From Branchiostoma floridae (lineage: Eukaryota; Chordata; Leptocardii; Amphioxiformes; Branchiostomatidae): a stretch of 64,000 nucleotides of DNA. The notes beneath the pieces were generated by a model that searched no databases, was not told the origin of the DNA, and saw only the letters and a program-made list of their open reading frames with translations. Location of the stretch: NCBI RefSeq assembly GCF_000003815.2, contig NC_049981.1, positions 27,055,785 to 27,119,784 of the forward strand, given 5' to 3'. Each line of letters begins with the position of its first letter. Position 1 is the stretch's first letter. Made by a program: the position numbers and the translations under genes. Below are positions 1-11,747 of the stretch, in pieces.

Positions 1-3000
1 ATAATATTTTCTTATTTATTAGATATCTATAAGTTGAAAGCAATAAATTATTTTATTTCATCTCACACTTTCAATATCTTGCAAGTGTTGCAAGTATCTG
101 TTAGTTACTACTGTAATTCTTGAAATTTTCACTGGGCTTTTATGTTAGTGGTGACCGCTTGGTACTTCCATCTTGTACAACTGGCGATGGCTGAAAAAGC
201 CACAAACATAAAACTGGTCTTTCCATTTCCGTACAGTATGTGCCATAGCACTACCACAAACTTGAAACCACTGCGAAGACGCCATTTTCTGCAAAATTAA
301 ATCCCAAATTTATCTTGCAAACTTAAAGGCATTTACAGTACTATTTAGAGTCTACATGTTATTAAAAGTGAGTTCCAAATTAGCAAACAAGTCTTCACCA
401 AGCCAGCTTCAGCCTTATCTTCAAAAATTAAATCCCAAACTTATCTTGCAAACTTAAAGGCATTTACAGTACTATTTAGAGTCTACATGTTATTAAAAGT
501 GAAAGCTGTTGTTGAGGTTACCGGAAGCTGACATGTTGCCCTCATGCCTACCCACTCTACCTCTCCACTGGGAGCGCCCAGCTATGTCTTTGTGAGCCGC
601 AAAGTAATATTGTGGTCTCCAGCTCGGTTTTGAAACAAAGCCATTGGTCCTACGAGGCCAGTACAACATAAAGATGGAACATTCCATAAATTGCCGTGAA
701 TGACTTCCCTGGAGGACTGACACCTTTCGGAGGTGTTGTTAAATTGTTGGAAGCATACAGGGAGCGCCTTTCTTCCAGTTTACAAAGATTTATGGACCTC
801 TCCCCTCCACACTAATGTCCATCATAGATTATATCCAAATCCCCCGGTGTACTCAACCTGAGAAACTGCCTTCTTCATTATGTACGGAGCATTAGAACTT
901 TGAAAATGCTGTCAGGTCTTAAACAATTTAGCACCCCCATAGCTGTCAGCTTTATAACACTGGTAATAAACGCGGTAAAGGCAAGACGGATGGGATGATA
1001 GTTTGAGGAAGGTGGCATCAGGCAAAGTTGCTGTCGACCAAATTGGGGAGACGTTGAGAGAAGATTTTAATACACTTCTTAGTCTTGAGGGAATTTGTTT
1101 GATTGATGGTGCGATGAGTCAGAGACAGATGTCAAAATGAAAAGCCAAAGTCACAAATTAGAGAGACTTTGACAAACGGTCTTGATGTGCGGGCTCCCTC
1201 GACTGGGACCTCCGTGTCAATTATGAATGATGTTTGTACGCGTCACCTCCACAATGCACCTTCTGGGCACTGATATAGAGTTCGCATTTGGACAGAAAGT
1301 CGGACAAAAATCTTCCCGACTCTTTTCCCCAACAAGCTAATAAATCATTGAAACATTCTTTACGACGTGGATATCAGCGCTTTCTTCTCTAAATGTACTA
1401 GGTATAAACTCGGAAAGTCAGTTGGACGCCTCCAGCACAATAAAAAGCGATGGCTTCAATGGTTATTGCAACGTTTGATGACCAGCGAGCTAGATGTGCC
1501 ATGTTGTTTTATCTAATGCCGCCAGAAGTATATTGATTTATCAGAACATTACTTCAGTAAGTTGCATAACTATCTTCTTGTAGGCATCTGGAAAATATCG
1601 CGTCACGGATCGTGAGGGTAACCAAGATATATGGTCCCCATATCTACCAAATGGCCGGACCAGAACTTGAATGATGTATTTGGTAGTAAGAACTGTACTT
1701 TGGGAATGGTAAGGGCAGGATGGATGGACGTTTCCTCCTTGTAAAATTGGCTAACCAATACTAATACTGATTTGATGATGTATGTAGATGCTACAGGACT
1801 GTGAGGGAGGATTGTATCTCACTAGTTCTCTCCAAATTTGTTGTGCCACAGCTGGTTGTTTTACTTCAAGAATGGCGAACTGGGAGTTTTGTAGATGTCG
1901 TAAATGATACGTGCCTTGAAATTCTCACATCCTCCCATCAGGTTTGTCATCTGTTGCTCTCATCTTGTGAGGGTTTATACTTTAGACTGACATGCAGTTA
2001 GTGTTGGATTGAAAGCCTGGTTGCCAGCTAGTTCAACTTTGAAAATGTACAATGTGTCATGTGATTTGACAAAGTGGCAGTACGAGTTCAGCTTGGTTGG
2101 TATATTAACATACATAGCCAAAAAAAATCTGGTTTTAATACAAGGGCATAGTAGCCAAAAAATACACATTTATGGTCAAAAATAAGTGTTGATTAGGTCC
2201 TGTGGGCATATGTCTCATGCACCTTTAGTGTACCAAATTTCAGGTCATTAGGTTGTACTACCAGGGCACAGGAGCCCAAAATATATACATATTTAAAAAT
2301 GACCAAAAACCCTGAATAAAGTAATCTTTTAGGCCTCTGTTAAAGTGAAAAAAAATTTGACCCCCAAATGAAAAAGTTAATCAATTTGAAGATTTGACAG
2401 GAGAAGAAGAGATGCAACAAAAACAATAAATTTATATCCATGTTTGGATTGAAATATAGAAATGAAAATACATGTAAATATACACATTACCGATTACAAA
2501 AAAAATAAGACATGAAACTATACCAAGGAGTGCATTTTCCTTGTTGGACAAGTCTGCAAACAAGGAGATTCTTTAGTATTGAATCCTTAAGAAGTGTCTT
2601 GTCTAAGCCAAAAAAATGTGTACTAAGGAAAATTAAGCTACAGACCAGGTCACAAAAATGAAGATAGAAAGCTTTGCCAGGGAGTGCCTTTTACTTGTCA
2701 TTGGTCCAGTCTAAAGTATTTCCTAATGTACGAGAAGAAGAAAAGGATTGAATCCTAGAGAAGTTTCCTCATGAAAGAGGCCATTAAGGAAGACTAATAT
2801 ATCTAGCACAGCTTCACCGTAGAGCAATGTCAGGGACAGTTTGGAGAACAACTAATCATGCCACAGTCATAATAGAGGCAGAGCCATGGGGTGGTGACAG
2901 CTGCTGAAAGAAAGCATCAATTGTTGGAACTCCAGAGGGATTCAAGTGGTGAAACTTTAACAATGTCTGCCAAAGTTGCAACCTAACCTTTCCTCTCATT

Positions 3001-3221
3001 TCTGTGTGGGAGAAGTGAATCAGATGAAAAATACTTTGAACTGCTGCCACCAAGGTCCAACAGTGAGACGAATCCTCTTCAGACACTCCCCAACACTTCT
3101 GGGAGCAGATTAACAGACTTTCAAAATGTTGAGTTTTGTCTGGTCAAGGACGTTATACAACATCCTTGGTCTGGCACTGGCAATTCTTTCCCATGTATTT
3201 GCAACTTTCAGGTTATGTTAG
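1..3221. other. gene-poor stretch, no exon supported
   Basis: I see no protein family, splice-bounded exon or RNA gene here on either strand. Short open frames exist, but they lack family motifs and most begin with non-ATG codons. The only clear structure is a short tandem duplication near 293-502, annotated separately. A region around 2,100-2,330 has the look of an interspersed repeat, with phrases such as 'agccaaaaa' recurring at about 2,116 and 2,152, but I cannot define its ends. It could be intron of the LRMDA-like gene that continues rightward, which is inference from orientation only. Confidence 0.5.
293..502. repeat. tandem duplication, 131-bp period
   Basis: Bases 293-371 recur at 424-502 with essentially one substitution over 79 bases ('cccaaattt' versus 'cccaaactt'). 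The two copies are offset by 131 bp. The near-identity implies a recent local duplication. Confidence 0.85.
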
Positions 3222-3569
3222 CAGGGCTCGAAATTCATTTTTGGGATTAGGTGCGCGGGTGCACCCAGCTTAAAAAATTGGGTGCACCAAAAAAAAATTG
3301 GGTGCACCAGTTAAATTTAAGTAATAAACTAATAATAATACTTAGTTACAAGCTATCAAATTCTTAAACAAGTACCATGACATACATTTTTATTATCTTT
3401 CTAACTTAGATGTCAAGAATATGTTGTATACTAGTACTTTGATATCTTTACATACATAAACCTAAGAAAATATTTGGGTACACCCTGTGCACCCACAGAA
3501 AATAATTGGGTGCACAGCTCCAATTTTGGGTGCACCTGGGTACACATGCACCCAGTATTTCGAGCCCTG
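3222..3569. mobile_element. 348-bp hAT-like MITE
   Basis: The element begins CAGGGCTCGAAAT and ends ATTTCGAGCCCTG, a perfect 13-bp terminal inverted repeat. Subterminal inverted copies of GGGTGCACC follow inside both ends, so the whole sequence can fold back. The hexamer TGTTAG abuts both ends (3216-3221 and 3570-3575) and is a candidate target-site duplication. The CAGGG termini fit hAT-type transposons; a 6-bp rather than 8-bp duplication would fit the minority hAT class with shorter duplications. No coding capacity is present. Confidence 0.8.
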
Positions 3570-3575
3570 TGTTAG

Positions 3576-6500
3576 TAATTGTCGTTATTTATAAAATGAG
3601 TGACAATTCTTATTCCAGATTTTTAAAATATATTTTCTCAGACACAAATCTTTACATTTTTAGAGCAAGAGTCAAATGTTACTATCAGGGACACTTAAAC
3701 ATGTGTTAAGCAATAAGCAATTGGATCAGCTTTGATGCAGAGGATTTATTGGGTTGGATGCCCATTTTACATAATTGTGAATGTTATACTATGCTATGTA
3801 TGAGAAGAAGTAGCAGAAAGGAAGAAAAAACAGATGTTATGTGGCTTAATGTGTTTTGTCAAGTTTTAATGCTTTATAGCATATTTTTCTTTCCGTGTTG
3901 TTTGCCTGTAGCTTAATTCAGCAATGACACAGTTTCTTGTTTGACTGAAACGACACAATTATCTAAGTGACTCTGTTACACACAGTACAAATGCCCCCCT
4001 AGGCATACACTTTCTCCGCAGCTTTTGTTCATCTGTCAAGAAGCCATCCACAAAACTACCCTTGACTTATGGGGCCTTGGCTGTGTGTTCCTCAATGGAG
4101 AAATGATTCAACAGTAATTGGTGAGCACGCTGGCATTTAAGCTGCTGGATGGAAGGGAAAATTCATGGTCGTATTGTGTTTCCATGATTTACAAGAATGG
4201 CAGATGATCAAAAAAACAGTGATTCCTTCAATCCCTATTATTGTAGTAGGAAGTTTGAATTGATGTCTCCTAAAGTTGTCTGTCTTGATGAAGTAAAAAA
4301 TGCCCAGCTCCTAATCAATGCTGATTAATCACTGCAGCGGTTTCAAAGTGAGTTGTGCTTGCCAAGGTAATGCTGATGTGTCTGCGTAATGGCTACATTT
4401 ACCTCGCAGTGAACTCTTCTTTGACTCAGTGCGGCATCAAGTTGCTGTATGTGTAAGTTGTGACTGTGAGGATCTACAATTGAAGGTGTGCCAACTTTAG
4501 CAGTTTAGCAATTTGTAAATGCACACTGGCTCTGGTCATATATGTTGGGATTGTCTCTACCCAAATTTTCATCATAGCCAGAACAACTTATGGCGCATAT
4601 CTCTCAAAAAAGCTGTCTTAGTTAATGAGTCTGTTGTAGTGGAGCATCCCTCTTGACGTGTAAAAAGAGACGACTGTGCACTTATTTGTCGGACAGGCCG
4701 TAATGTAATTTGCTGGCCAGAACAATGAACATGAACATGACATGAAGGGGGGATGACAACGTCCGTAAATTTTTCACGACCGTGGGTCTCATTACCTGGA
4801 TGGATTATTTTGTGTCGCCATAGGGATGTCAGAATGATTCTGGTGTCTCATAGATTGTGGTCCTCACAGTGATCACCCTGGACAATCCATCAGGGCGTTT
4901 CTGCTGAAAGCCTACACCAATTTACTCTTTTGGTTGTCAGATTCCTCATGTAATTTTTTCTCTGATTTGAATAAAGAATAGATAGACCATTATGTACAAT
5001 GTACCTTACAGAATAGAAAAAAAAATTTGCTCCAATAGTGAGGAATATTCCAGTTTTTCTTAAAATATATATGTTTATCAATGTATATCAATGTTTAAAA
5101 AGGTTCCTTGTTTGAAAAGTGAACCATTGTTGCTATGTTGATTTTTTTGGCTCCTGCTGTAGCATTTGTGTTTACCAGAGGATCCCTGTTCCATTTCCTC
5201 CTAAAGTTTGTACTTCATTGTCTTCCTGTAAACATCCAAGAACCAAGAAATGAAAGTAGTGTGGCCCTAGAACAATCTATCAGGGGGTGTTCCCAGTGTG
5301 AAGTAACATCTGTTTCTCCACAGTGTCCATGGACTAATGAGGTTGGCAGGTGATAGCATTTGATTATGAGAAATGTGCCAATATGATCTTAACCAACAAA
5401 TGGCAAAAAATATGTCAGCAAACTTTATCACAAAGTTTAACATATTTATACAGGTATTTACATGATAAACATGCCTAAAAAACAGTTGTGGAATGTATTA
5501 AGACTATTGACAAACCTTATACAAGTTCCACTGTTTTTTTTCATTGGTGTTGTGGAGCAACTGCTGCGATAGAACAAAGGATGACCATGTTTTTCTGACG
5601 ATCATAAGCATACTTGAATGATCCAATATCTTTATATCAAACAATGCATTAGACCGATCATGTTGTATCTTGATACTTTGTGATTGAACCATCCAAACTC
5701 TAACATCCCAATAGTTGATGTGGGCAGTTGACCACTCCATATTCATCATTATTAGTTTGGACGTTGGTGGCGACCACTCTCCTGGCTGGACATGACAGAT
5801 GGATTCTCTGGTCAGAAACAATGGCAAAACCACCGCCGGATCACCCATAATGCCTTTATCGGCAGTGCCGCTCAGCACAACTTTTTCCCGCACAAAGGCC
5901 CTTTTTTCTAGACAAAGCCAATCAGCCTGATTGTGCCCGGCAGTGTTTTTGCTCGGTCAAGATTGATGGCATCCCTTGATAAGCCAACTGTCAAAAGCAC
6001 TTTTTGAAGCAACAAATAACCCATTTGTGGGATTAAAGGCTTTATTCATGGAGACGCACTTTGTGGGGACGTCAGTAATGCCTTTTGAAGAAAGTGGCAT
6101 TTTGTAGGAAAGTTGGCTTTTAATCAATACCGCGCTTAAAGAAAGTTAGTGTGGATGATGGCTCGCCGGTGTGTCATGGTCATTGGGTACTTAGGGGCTG
6201 AAATTGGTATCGACAAATCCCTACGACTATTTCAACACATTTCAAAATGGATGCACAACGTTGCTTTTAATCAATAAAGTAATAAGATAGATTTAAAGTT
6301 GATTGCCAGGTACATATTGATATATTATTACATGTACATAGTACGGAGGGATAGCTGTCTAATGTACAATGTGAATGTTAGCCATATGCATATTCAGCAA
6401 AAAGTGAACAATAGATGATGGACTTGCATAAAAGAATTTTGGAAATGGTGATGAAATTTTACCACTTTAAACTCCCACAAGTTTTCCTTACTTGCTTCTT

Positions 6501-7579
6501 GATTTTAGATTTAAAGTAGAGGTCGTAAAATGTGACAGTTTGAAAAGGACAGCCCATCCCATTGCCTGTACCACGAGCATTCTTGATGACTTGGTTGTCT
6601 TGTGGGAAGCAAGAAGTGTGCCGATTCAGTCTATGTGGCAAGCCTGTGACAACGTCTCTAAGTCCTTTGGACTGCGTCATCAATTTCCCAGATTGATCGT
6701 GTTTTTCGTCAAAGCCAATGTCGAAGCCAGTTTTACGACTGCCAGGTCATAGCGCTGGGTCATGGGGGCGGACATGGCTTTTCCATGCGAGCGGCACGGC
6801 CTCTAAATCTACCCAGGCACCGTTTTGTATATCGAGGATGGATCACCTCACAACACATCCAGTACAATTTCAGGGTAGCCCACTGTCCAATCTGACTGGA
6901 CGGAGACGTATTTCCTGAACTCCCACATTTGTACGGCAGTAGCTGATCTATAACCGCGGGAAGATAACTCTGGAGCGTTTTTCTGTCCAGTCTGGAGAGC
7001 TGCGTTGTTACTGTGGTAGTAAAATCAGAGCGTTACTCACACTAAAATGGGCTGACAAACATTCAACACAGAAAATATACAGGCAGGGTCTTGGTGAATC
7101 AATATCCAGTTGTCCCATTTGATGAGAAATGCGGCGTGCAGTGCAGGTGGACTTAGTTTGTCTTCTTTAGAACTGTTGAAACAATATTGACATCAGTTGT
7201 AAAACTCTTTTGTGTAGACATGCATGTTGTAATGCAACCAGATGCTGCTGTCAAATGCCTGTGTTGTGAATTCTGACTGTAATATTTTAGGAAAGGTTTT
7301 GTTGTTGCAAGTAAGATTTGCAAAAGTTTCGAGTAGTATATTTTGTGTGACATACCTGTGCATGTATTTAATGTGGCAGGTAAGCAAGCCTGCCATCCCT
7401 TCGGACCATATCTCACAGTATGGATCTAGTTAATTTGAATGTAGGATACAGAACTACTTGTTCAGCAAAATTAGCAGTTGTCATAAACCTTAATTAGAAC
7501 CAATCCAATTTCTCACACCCTCACTCAGATTTGTTGTCAATCCTTCACAAGTTCCAGATTGACTCCCCCATATTACATG
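3576..7579. other. gene-poor stretch, no exon supported
   Basis: The sequence is moderately AT-rich and non-repetitive at the scale I can inspect. The longest open frame, on the minus strand at 5504-5893 (129 codons), shows no family motif and no conserved splice context. I found no supportable feature. Confidence 0.45.
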
Positions 7580-7679
7580 NNNNNNNNNNNNNNNNNNNNN
7601 NNNNNNNNNNNNNNNNNNNNNNNNNNNNNNNNNNNNNNNNNNNNNNNNNNNNNNNNNNNNNNNNNNNNNNNNNNNNNNN
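7580..7679. other. assembly gap (100 N)
   Basis: Exactly 100 N, a conventional placeholder for a gap of unknown size. Confidence 0.99.
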
Positions 7680-8368
7680 TCCTCTGTCAGAGTCAAAATA
7701 ATTCAATACGGCAACTGTTATTTTAATTGCAAGAACTTCAAAACAGAAAATCTAACCATGAATCGGTCACCTTTCTCCTGTTAATTATAGCAAAAGTCAT
7801 CTTCCCAATCCGTGGTTCAACCTAGGACTATATTTCACTCCACTCTATCCTCCTACCAGCTCCAAATTGGTATAGCAATAAGGACAGGTGCCAAATCTGC
7901 AGCTAACTTTCTTTTTGGCGTTCTATCTACCCCAGCTAGCCTGTCTGTTTCAACCACAAGGTCTATATATCTTACAGAGCAACTTAAGTCTTGCCATTTC
8001 TCTAGTGACTTCCTTAGAGACCTGGTCTTCAACTTGTATATTTTTGATGTTGAAGGGTTTTGGTGCCGGGGATGTCTTGCAAATGTGTGGTGAACTTTTC
8101 CTTTTAGCCCCTTCCCTCTCCTACCGTGCTTGTCCCGTCCAACCCGCCGATCCATAAATCTCGGGATGAAGGCAGGATGTGTACGCTTTCTCCAGGGAAG
8201 GAAAGTTTCTCTTAAGGGCCATACCGACTTGTAACATTTGCAACTCCGTAATGCCAACATAAAGATTAAGAACGCACCACTAAGACGTTTCAACCCTCAC
8301 AGTCTGACAATGCTTCTTCAGACCAAGCTAAGTAGGACTGCTCCATTCAAAAAGCATAGCGGGGAGGT
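7680..8368. other. no feature recognised
   Basis: Overlapping open frames on both strands (for example minus 7853-8293, 146 codons) have no recognisable domain. I regard them as chance frames. Confidence 0.4.
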
Positions 8369-8467
8369 TAGGTTTACTTTTTTTTCCTTTTCATCTCTAA
8401 TACTTAATTCTTTTGTCTTGAAATTTAGTTTCAGAGCTTTTTTAAGATTCAATCACCTTATACACAA
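8369..8467 (+). repeat. 99-bp direct repeat, left copy
   Basis: This matches 11256-11354 in the same orientation at about 96 of 99 bases. It borders the 2.8-kb TTAAG-rich segment on its left side. Confidence 0.85.
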
Positions 8468-11255
8468 CACTGCACCAAATTGGATATTTAAGCATGCTTA
8501 ATGGGATTCGTAAATGATGCTTAAACATTTGAATATGATTAAGCTATTATTAAGCTACATTTAAGAAGTCGTAAATGCCACAACTAAAAATCGATATTTA
8601 AGACCCATTTAAGAAAAACGTTAAGTCAACTTAAACATGTAAATAACTTTACATATTAGTTAAGGTACACTTAACTTTGCCTTAAAGATATGACATTAAT
8701 TTGCGCAGTTTTGCCAACAAAGTTTATATGTATTGACTAAAATAATCATCGCTTTTACTCTTCATTTTTAATTATTTCATTACGATACTTTTAAACGCCC
8801 ATTAGGAGAGTTTAAAGTCGTTTATTTAAGCTTCATTCAAGCTGCTTAAAGTTGGTGGTAGCAGCGTCTGTCATCAGTCTAATTTTTTTCTTCAATTAAT
8901 GGATTTTGAATACTTTACTCCTTGATATCTTGTCATACTAGAGTTTATTCAAAAGCTTCTGCGCACACGCCTTTTATAATTACAGTGAGGAGGCAAAAGT
9001 CCTGCAGAAGCGGACAACACCAACTATGCATTGTCATAATACTGCCAAAAATATGTAGTACAATTTACTGATATATGTGATAGCGTTTCAGATATAAAGA
9101 CATAAAATGTAACAGGACTTATATCCTAAAGCTATAGCATGCAATGCCTAATTGTTTTAGATTCGAAAGCGTCGCGTAGGAGACGGCCTGTGCAGTCTAC
9201 GCAAACTAAAACAAAACAAAACAAAGCATCATACAAATATTTGGTTTACCGATGTGGTAACTGATTTTCTCGAATTATGCACATTTTCAGCCTTGTAAAT
9301 ACTCGCACAGTATCAAAAGATCGACCAATATGAATTGCAGAACACAAATTGTGAAGTAGCGGGTTTAATGAGAGCCAGCAAGTGTATCTAGGTCATAAAA
9401 ACAAATTCCGAGCGGGATTTTTTCTTTGTTTACATATCCACTGACTCAGCCCACGCCATCTTTGATTCAATCCATTTCTAAGCTTTAAAACACAATCAAG
9501 TACCAAATTGTACCGTAGTCTATGCGTAGACACCACAGAAAGTCGTTCATACTGGATCACATAAAGTTCATGTTTTCATAACTTTCATTATTAGATATAA
9601 CGCGCTGCAGCAGCCTCTCCCAGCCTGGGGGCTGAATTTCCTCGGCACAATAAGAATTCATTTCTGCAAGGACATTCTATATTACGTTTTTTAATGTCTT
9701 TGATTTTCCGCCAGGCTCATCTGAGCTCACTTTCATGATTTGACTTTTCCTGCTGGCTTTAATTGACCTTATCATGTTTGTATTTGACTGAACTTTATCA
9801 TTTTTTCTATGCGGTGGTAAAATGTACAATCTCTAGACGTGATTTCTGCATGGGCAAGCTTTTTAGCATGTATTTAGACTGGAATACATTTTAAACCCTT
9901 CTTGGGCTGTTGACTTAGACTCTATTGTTCAATTGTGAAATGGTCAGCAAGCCTGTCTATGAATAACAATAGCAATACACATAACATAGACCATCGTGTC
10001 TGCTGACTATGCAAATCATTGTTTCAATTTAAACAACGCGCGATTTGGACCAATCAGCACTCGCGCTCCTAATTCAAATCTAGTCTGTCATCATTTGGTG
10101 ATCGTAGCTTGCTTGGGTGTGGACCTGCTACAGCTACAACGTATAACTCAGCCCAGGGGACGCAGAATATAATGGCTCCAGGACACAAACACCGTACGGT
10201 CACCAAGAACAACAAAGCCGTGAGCCTGGCCGGTCGGTCGACTATAACTGCCCTGGACAAGAGTTGGATCACCCTGCTTATTGGAGGAAAGCGCTAGCCG
10301 GCCAATGGATACCCTGTGAAGCCAGAACTCCTAAGAGCCAGCGCGCAAAGGTTTACCAATCCCCGCGCCCCGGGACCAAAACACCCACCCGTCTGCCGAT
10401 CCAGCTAGCAACTATCGCTTTGCCTCTCGGAGAAGCAAGCGATAGTCGGGGGCCGACGTAAGTGGGGCCGGCTGGTAGTGCGGGCGCGCGTTGGGCAGGC
10501 GGGAATCGGTATTCTCGTTACCCAGTTTGGTTTCCTAGAGAAGGCAAGGGAGCGCAGCGGTGTATCTCCCCGGGCCCCTAGCAACATGCCCCGTATCAAG
10601 CCCGGGGAGTTACGCCGCCGCGCCGGCTAGTTGATTTATGGGGCATGTATCTCCTTCAACCCTGAACGAAAGTCTACGTAGTTCAAGTTCGTTTCCAGAT
10701 GACCTGGAGGCCTGAGACATCTGAATGGACGGAACTGGATGAAGAATGCAGAAAGCAAGATGTTCTACTGGCCCATGAGTGAATGCATCACGCCGAGACA
10801 TAGAGGGTGGCATATTTGATTGCGTGCATGTACAAAGATTGGAACACAACAACGGCTGGCCATAAAAAGCAAACAAGAAAGGATACCTGAATTACATAAC
10901 ACTACACCACATTACATAAAAGATACATTCACTGACACATGATCGTAGTATGCAAAATCATTGAAATAAAGAAGCTTATATCAAGCTTAAATATCGATAT
11001 TTACAACTGATTTACAGATCTTAAATGAGTGCCATTAATTACTCTTTAAGAAAACTTTAAGACAACTTAAATCACATAATTTACGGAACTTTACAGAGCT
11101 TAAAGGTAGCGTAATCATTTGGAATTAAGTATGCTTTACGAAACTTAAATGTTGCTTAAATGTGTGCCACTACGTGCCGTTTACGGACGCATGTAATTAT
11201 GGCTTAAACATAATATTTACGAATGCGTAAGCATTGCGTAAAGTAACTTAAAGAA
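8468..11255. mobile_element. 2.8-kb TTAAG-rich insertion, candidate DNA element
   Basis: The segment lies between two 99-bp direct repeats. Both ends (about 8,485-8,700 and 10,985-11,255) are crowded with TTAAG/CTTAA pentamers, roughly a dozen in each stretch, mixed with GTAAA/TTTAC. Parts of the ends align in inverted orientation: ATTCGTAAAT near 8,506 pairs with ATTTACGAAT near 11,212. Clustered subterminal motifs of this kind resemble transposase-binding arrays. The body contains a GC-rich island (about 10,100-10,625). No transposase domain is visible, so any mobility would be non-autonomous. An alternative is a simple insertion into an older tandem duplication. Confidence 0.5.
10100..10625. 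other. GC-rich island inside the TTAAG element
   Basis: Base composition changes abruptly from AT-rich flanks to a CpG-dense stretch. A CCAATCAGC box lies just before it (about 10,050). Plus-strand frames here, for example an ATG-initiated run of about 40 codons ending at 10,297, match no family I know. It may be a captured promoter or first exon. The function is unknown. Confidence 0.35.
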
Positions 11256-11354
11256 TAGGTTTACTTTTTTTTCCTTTTCGTCTCTAATACTTAATTCTTT
11301 TGTCTTGAAATGTAGTTTCAGAGCTTTTATAAGATTCAATCACCTTATACACAA
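11256..11354 (+). repeat. 99-bp direct repeat, right copy
   Basis: This is the partner of 8369-8467, differing at about three positions. It borders the TTAAG-rich insertion on its right side. Confidence 0.85.
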
Positions 11355-11598
11355 AAAAAGATATGTTTTTTCACACATTCTTGAAATGTTCTATTTAGAA
11401 GCCAACAGACTGTTGAATAAGAAAAATGAATGATTCCTGATGTCCTGATGGAAGCCATACGTAGTTACCGGTATTTCTAAATAAACAATGATACAGACAA
11501 TCCAATAAAGAAAACAGCAATAACAACAACTTATTATTGGGATGTCTGTAAAGAAAATTAAAGGTATCATAGAAGAGCTTGATATGGTTTCCTGATGG

Positions 11599-11747
11599 TA
11601 GCCTGGTTTGGCTCTGGCTGTTTTTTGACGTGTTTTAGGCATTTTTGTCTGGCCTTTTCTTTTGTACCTTTTTTACATGAAGAAAACCTGACAAAAATGT
11701 CTAAGAACACGTCAAAAACAGCCGCAGCCGAACCTCTGCTTGGAGAG
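11599..11747. mobile_element. foldback MITE-like hairpin
   Basis: Two arms of about 60 bp face each other. The left arm contains TTTTTGACGTGTTTTAGGC and the right arm GTCTAAGAACACGTCAAAAA. The outer parts (GGCTCTGGCTG versus CAGCCGCAGCCG) also pair. A partial, diverged copy of one terminus (TCTCCAAGCAGAGGTT) lies at 13,684-13,699, which supports a dispersed family. Confidence 0.6.

Noticed and set aside
5504-5893. 129-codon minus-strand frame
   Set aside because: No family motif, no splice context and no support from neighbours.
10069-10876. Several overlapping short proteins in the GC-rich island
   Set aside because: High GC content gives few stops in all phases; no domain, splice pattern or preferred frame is visible.
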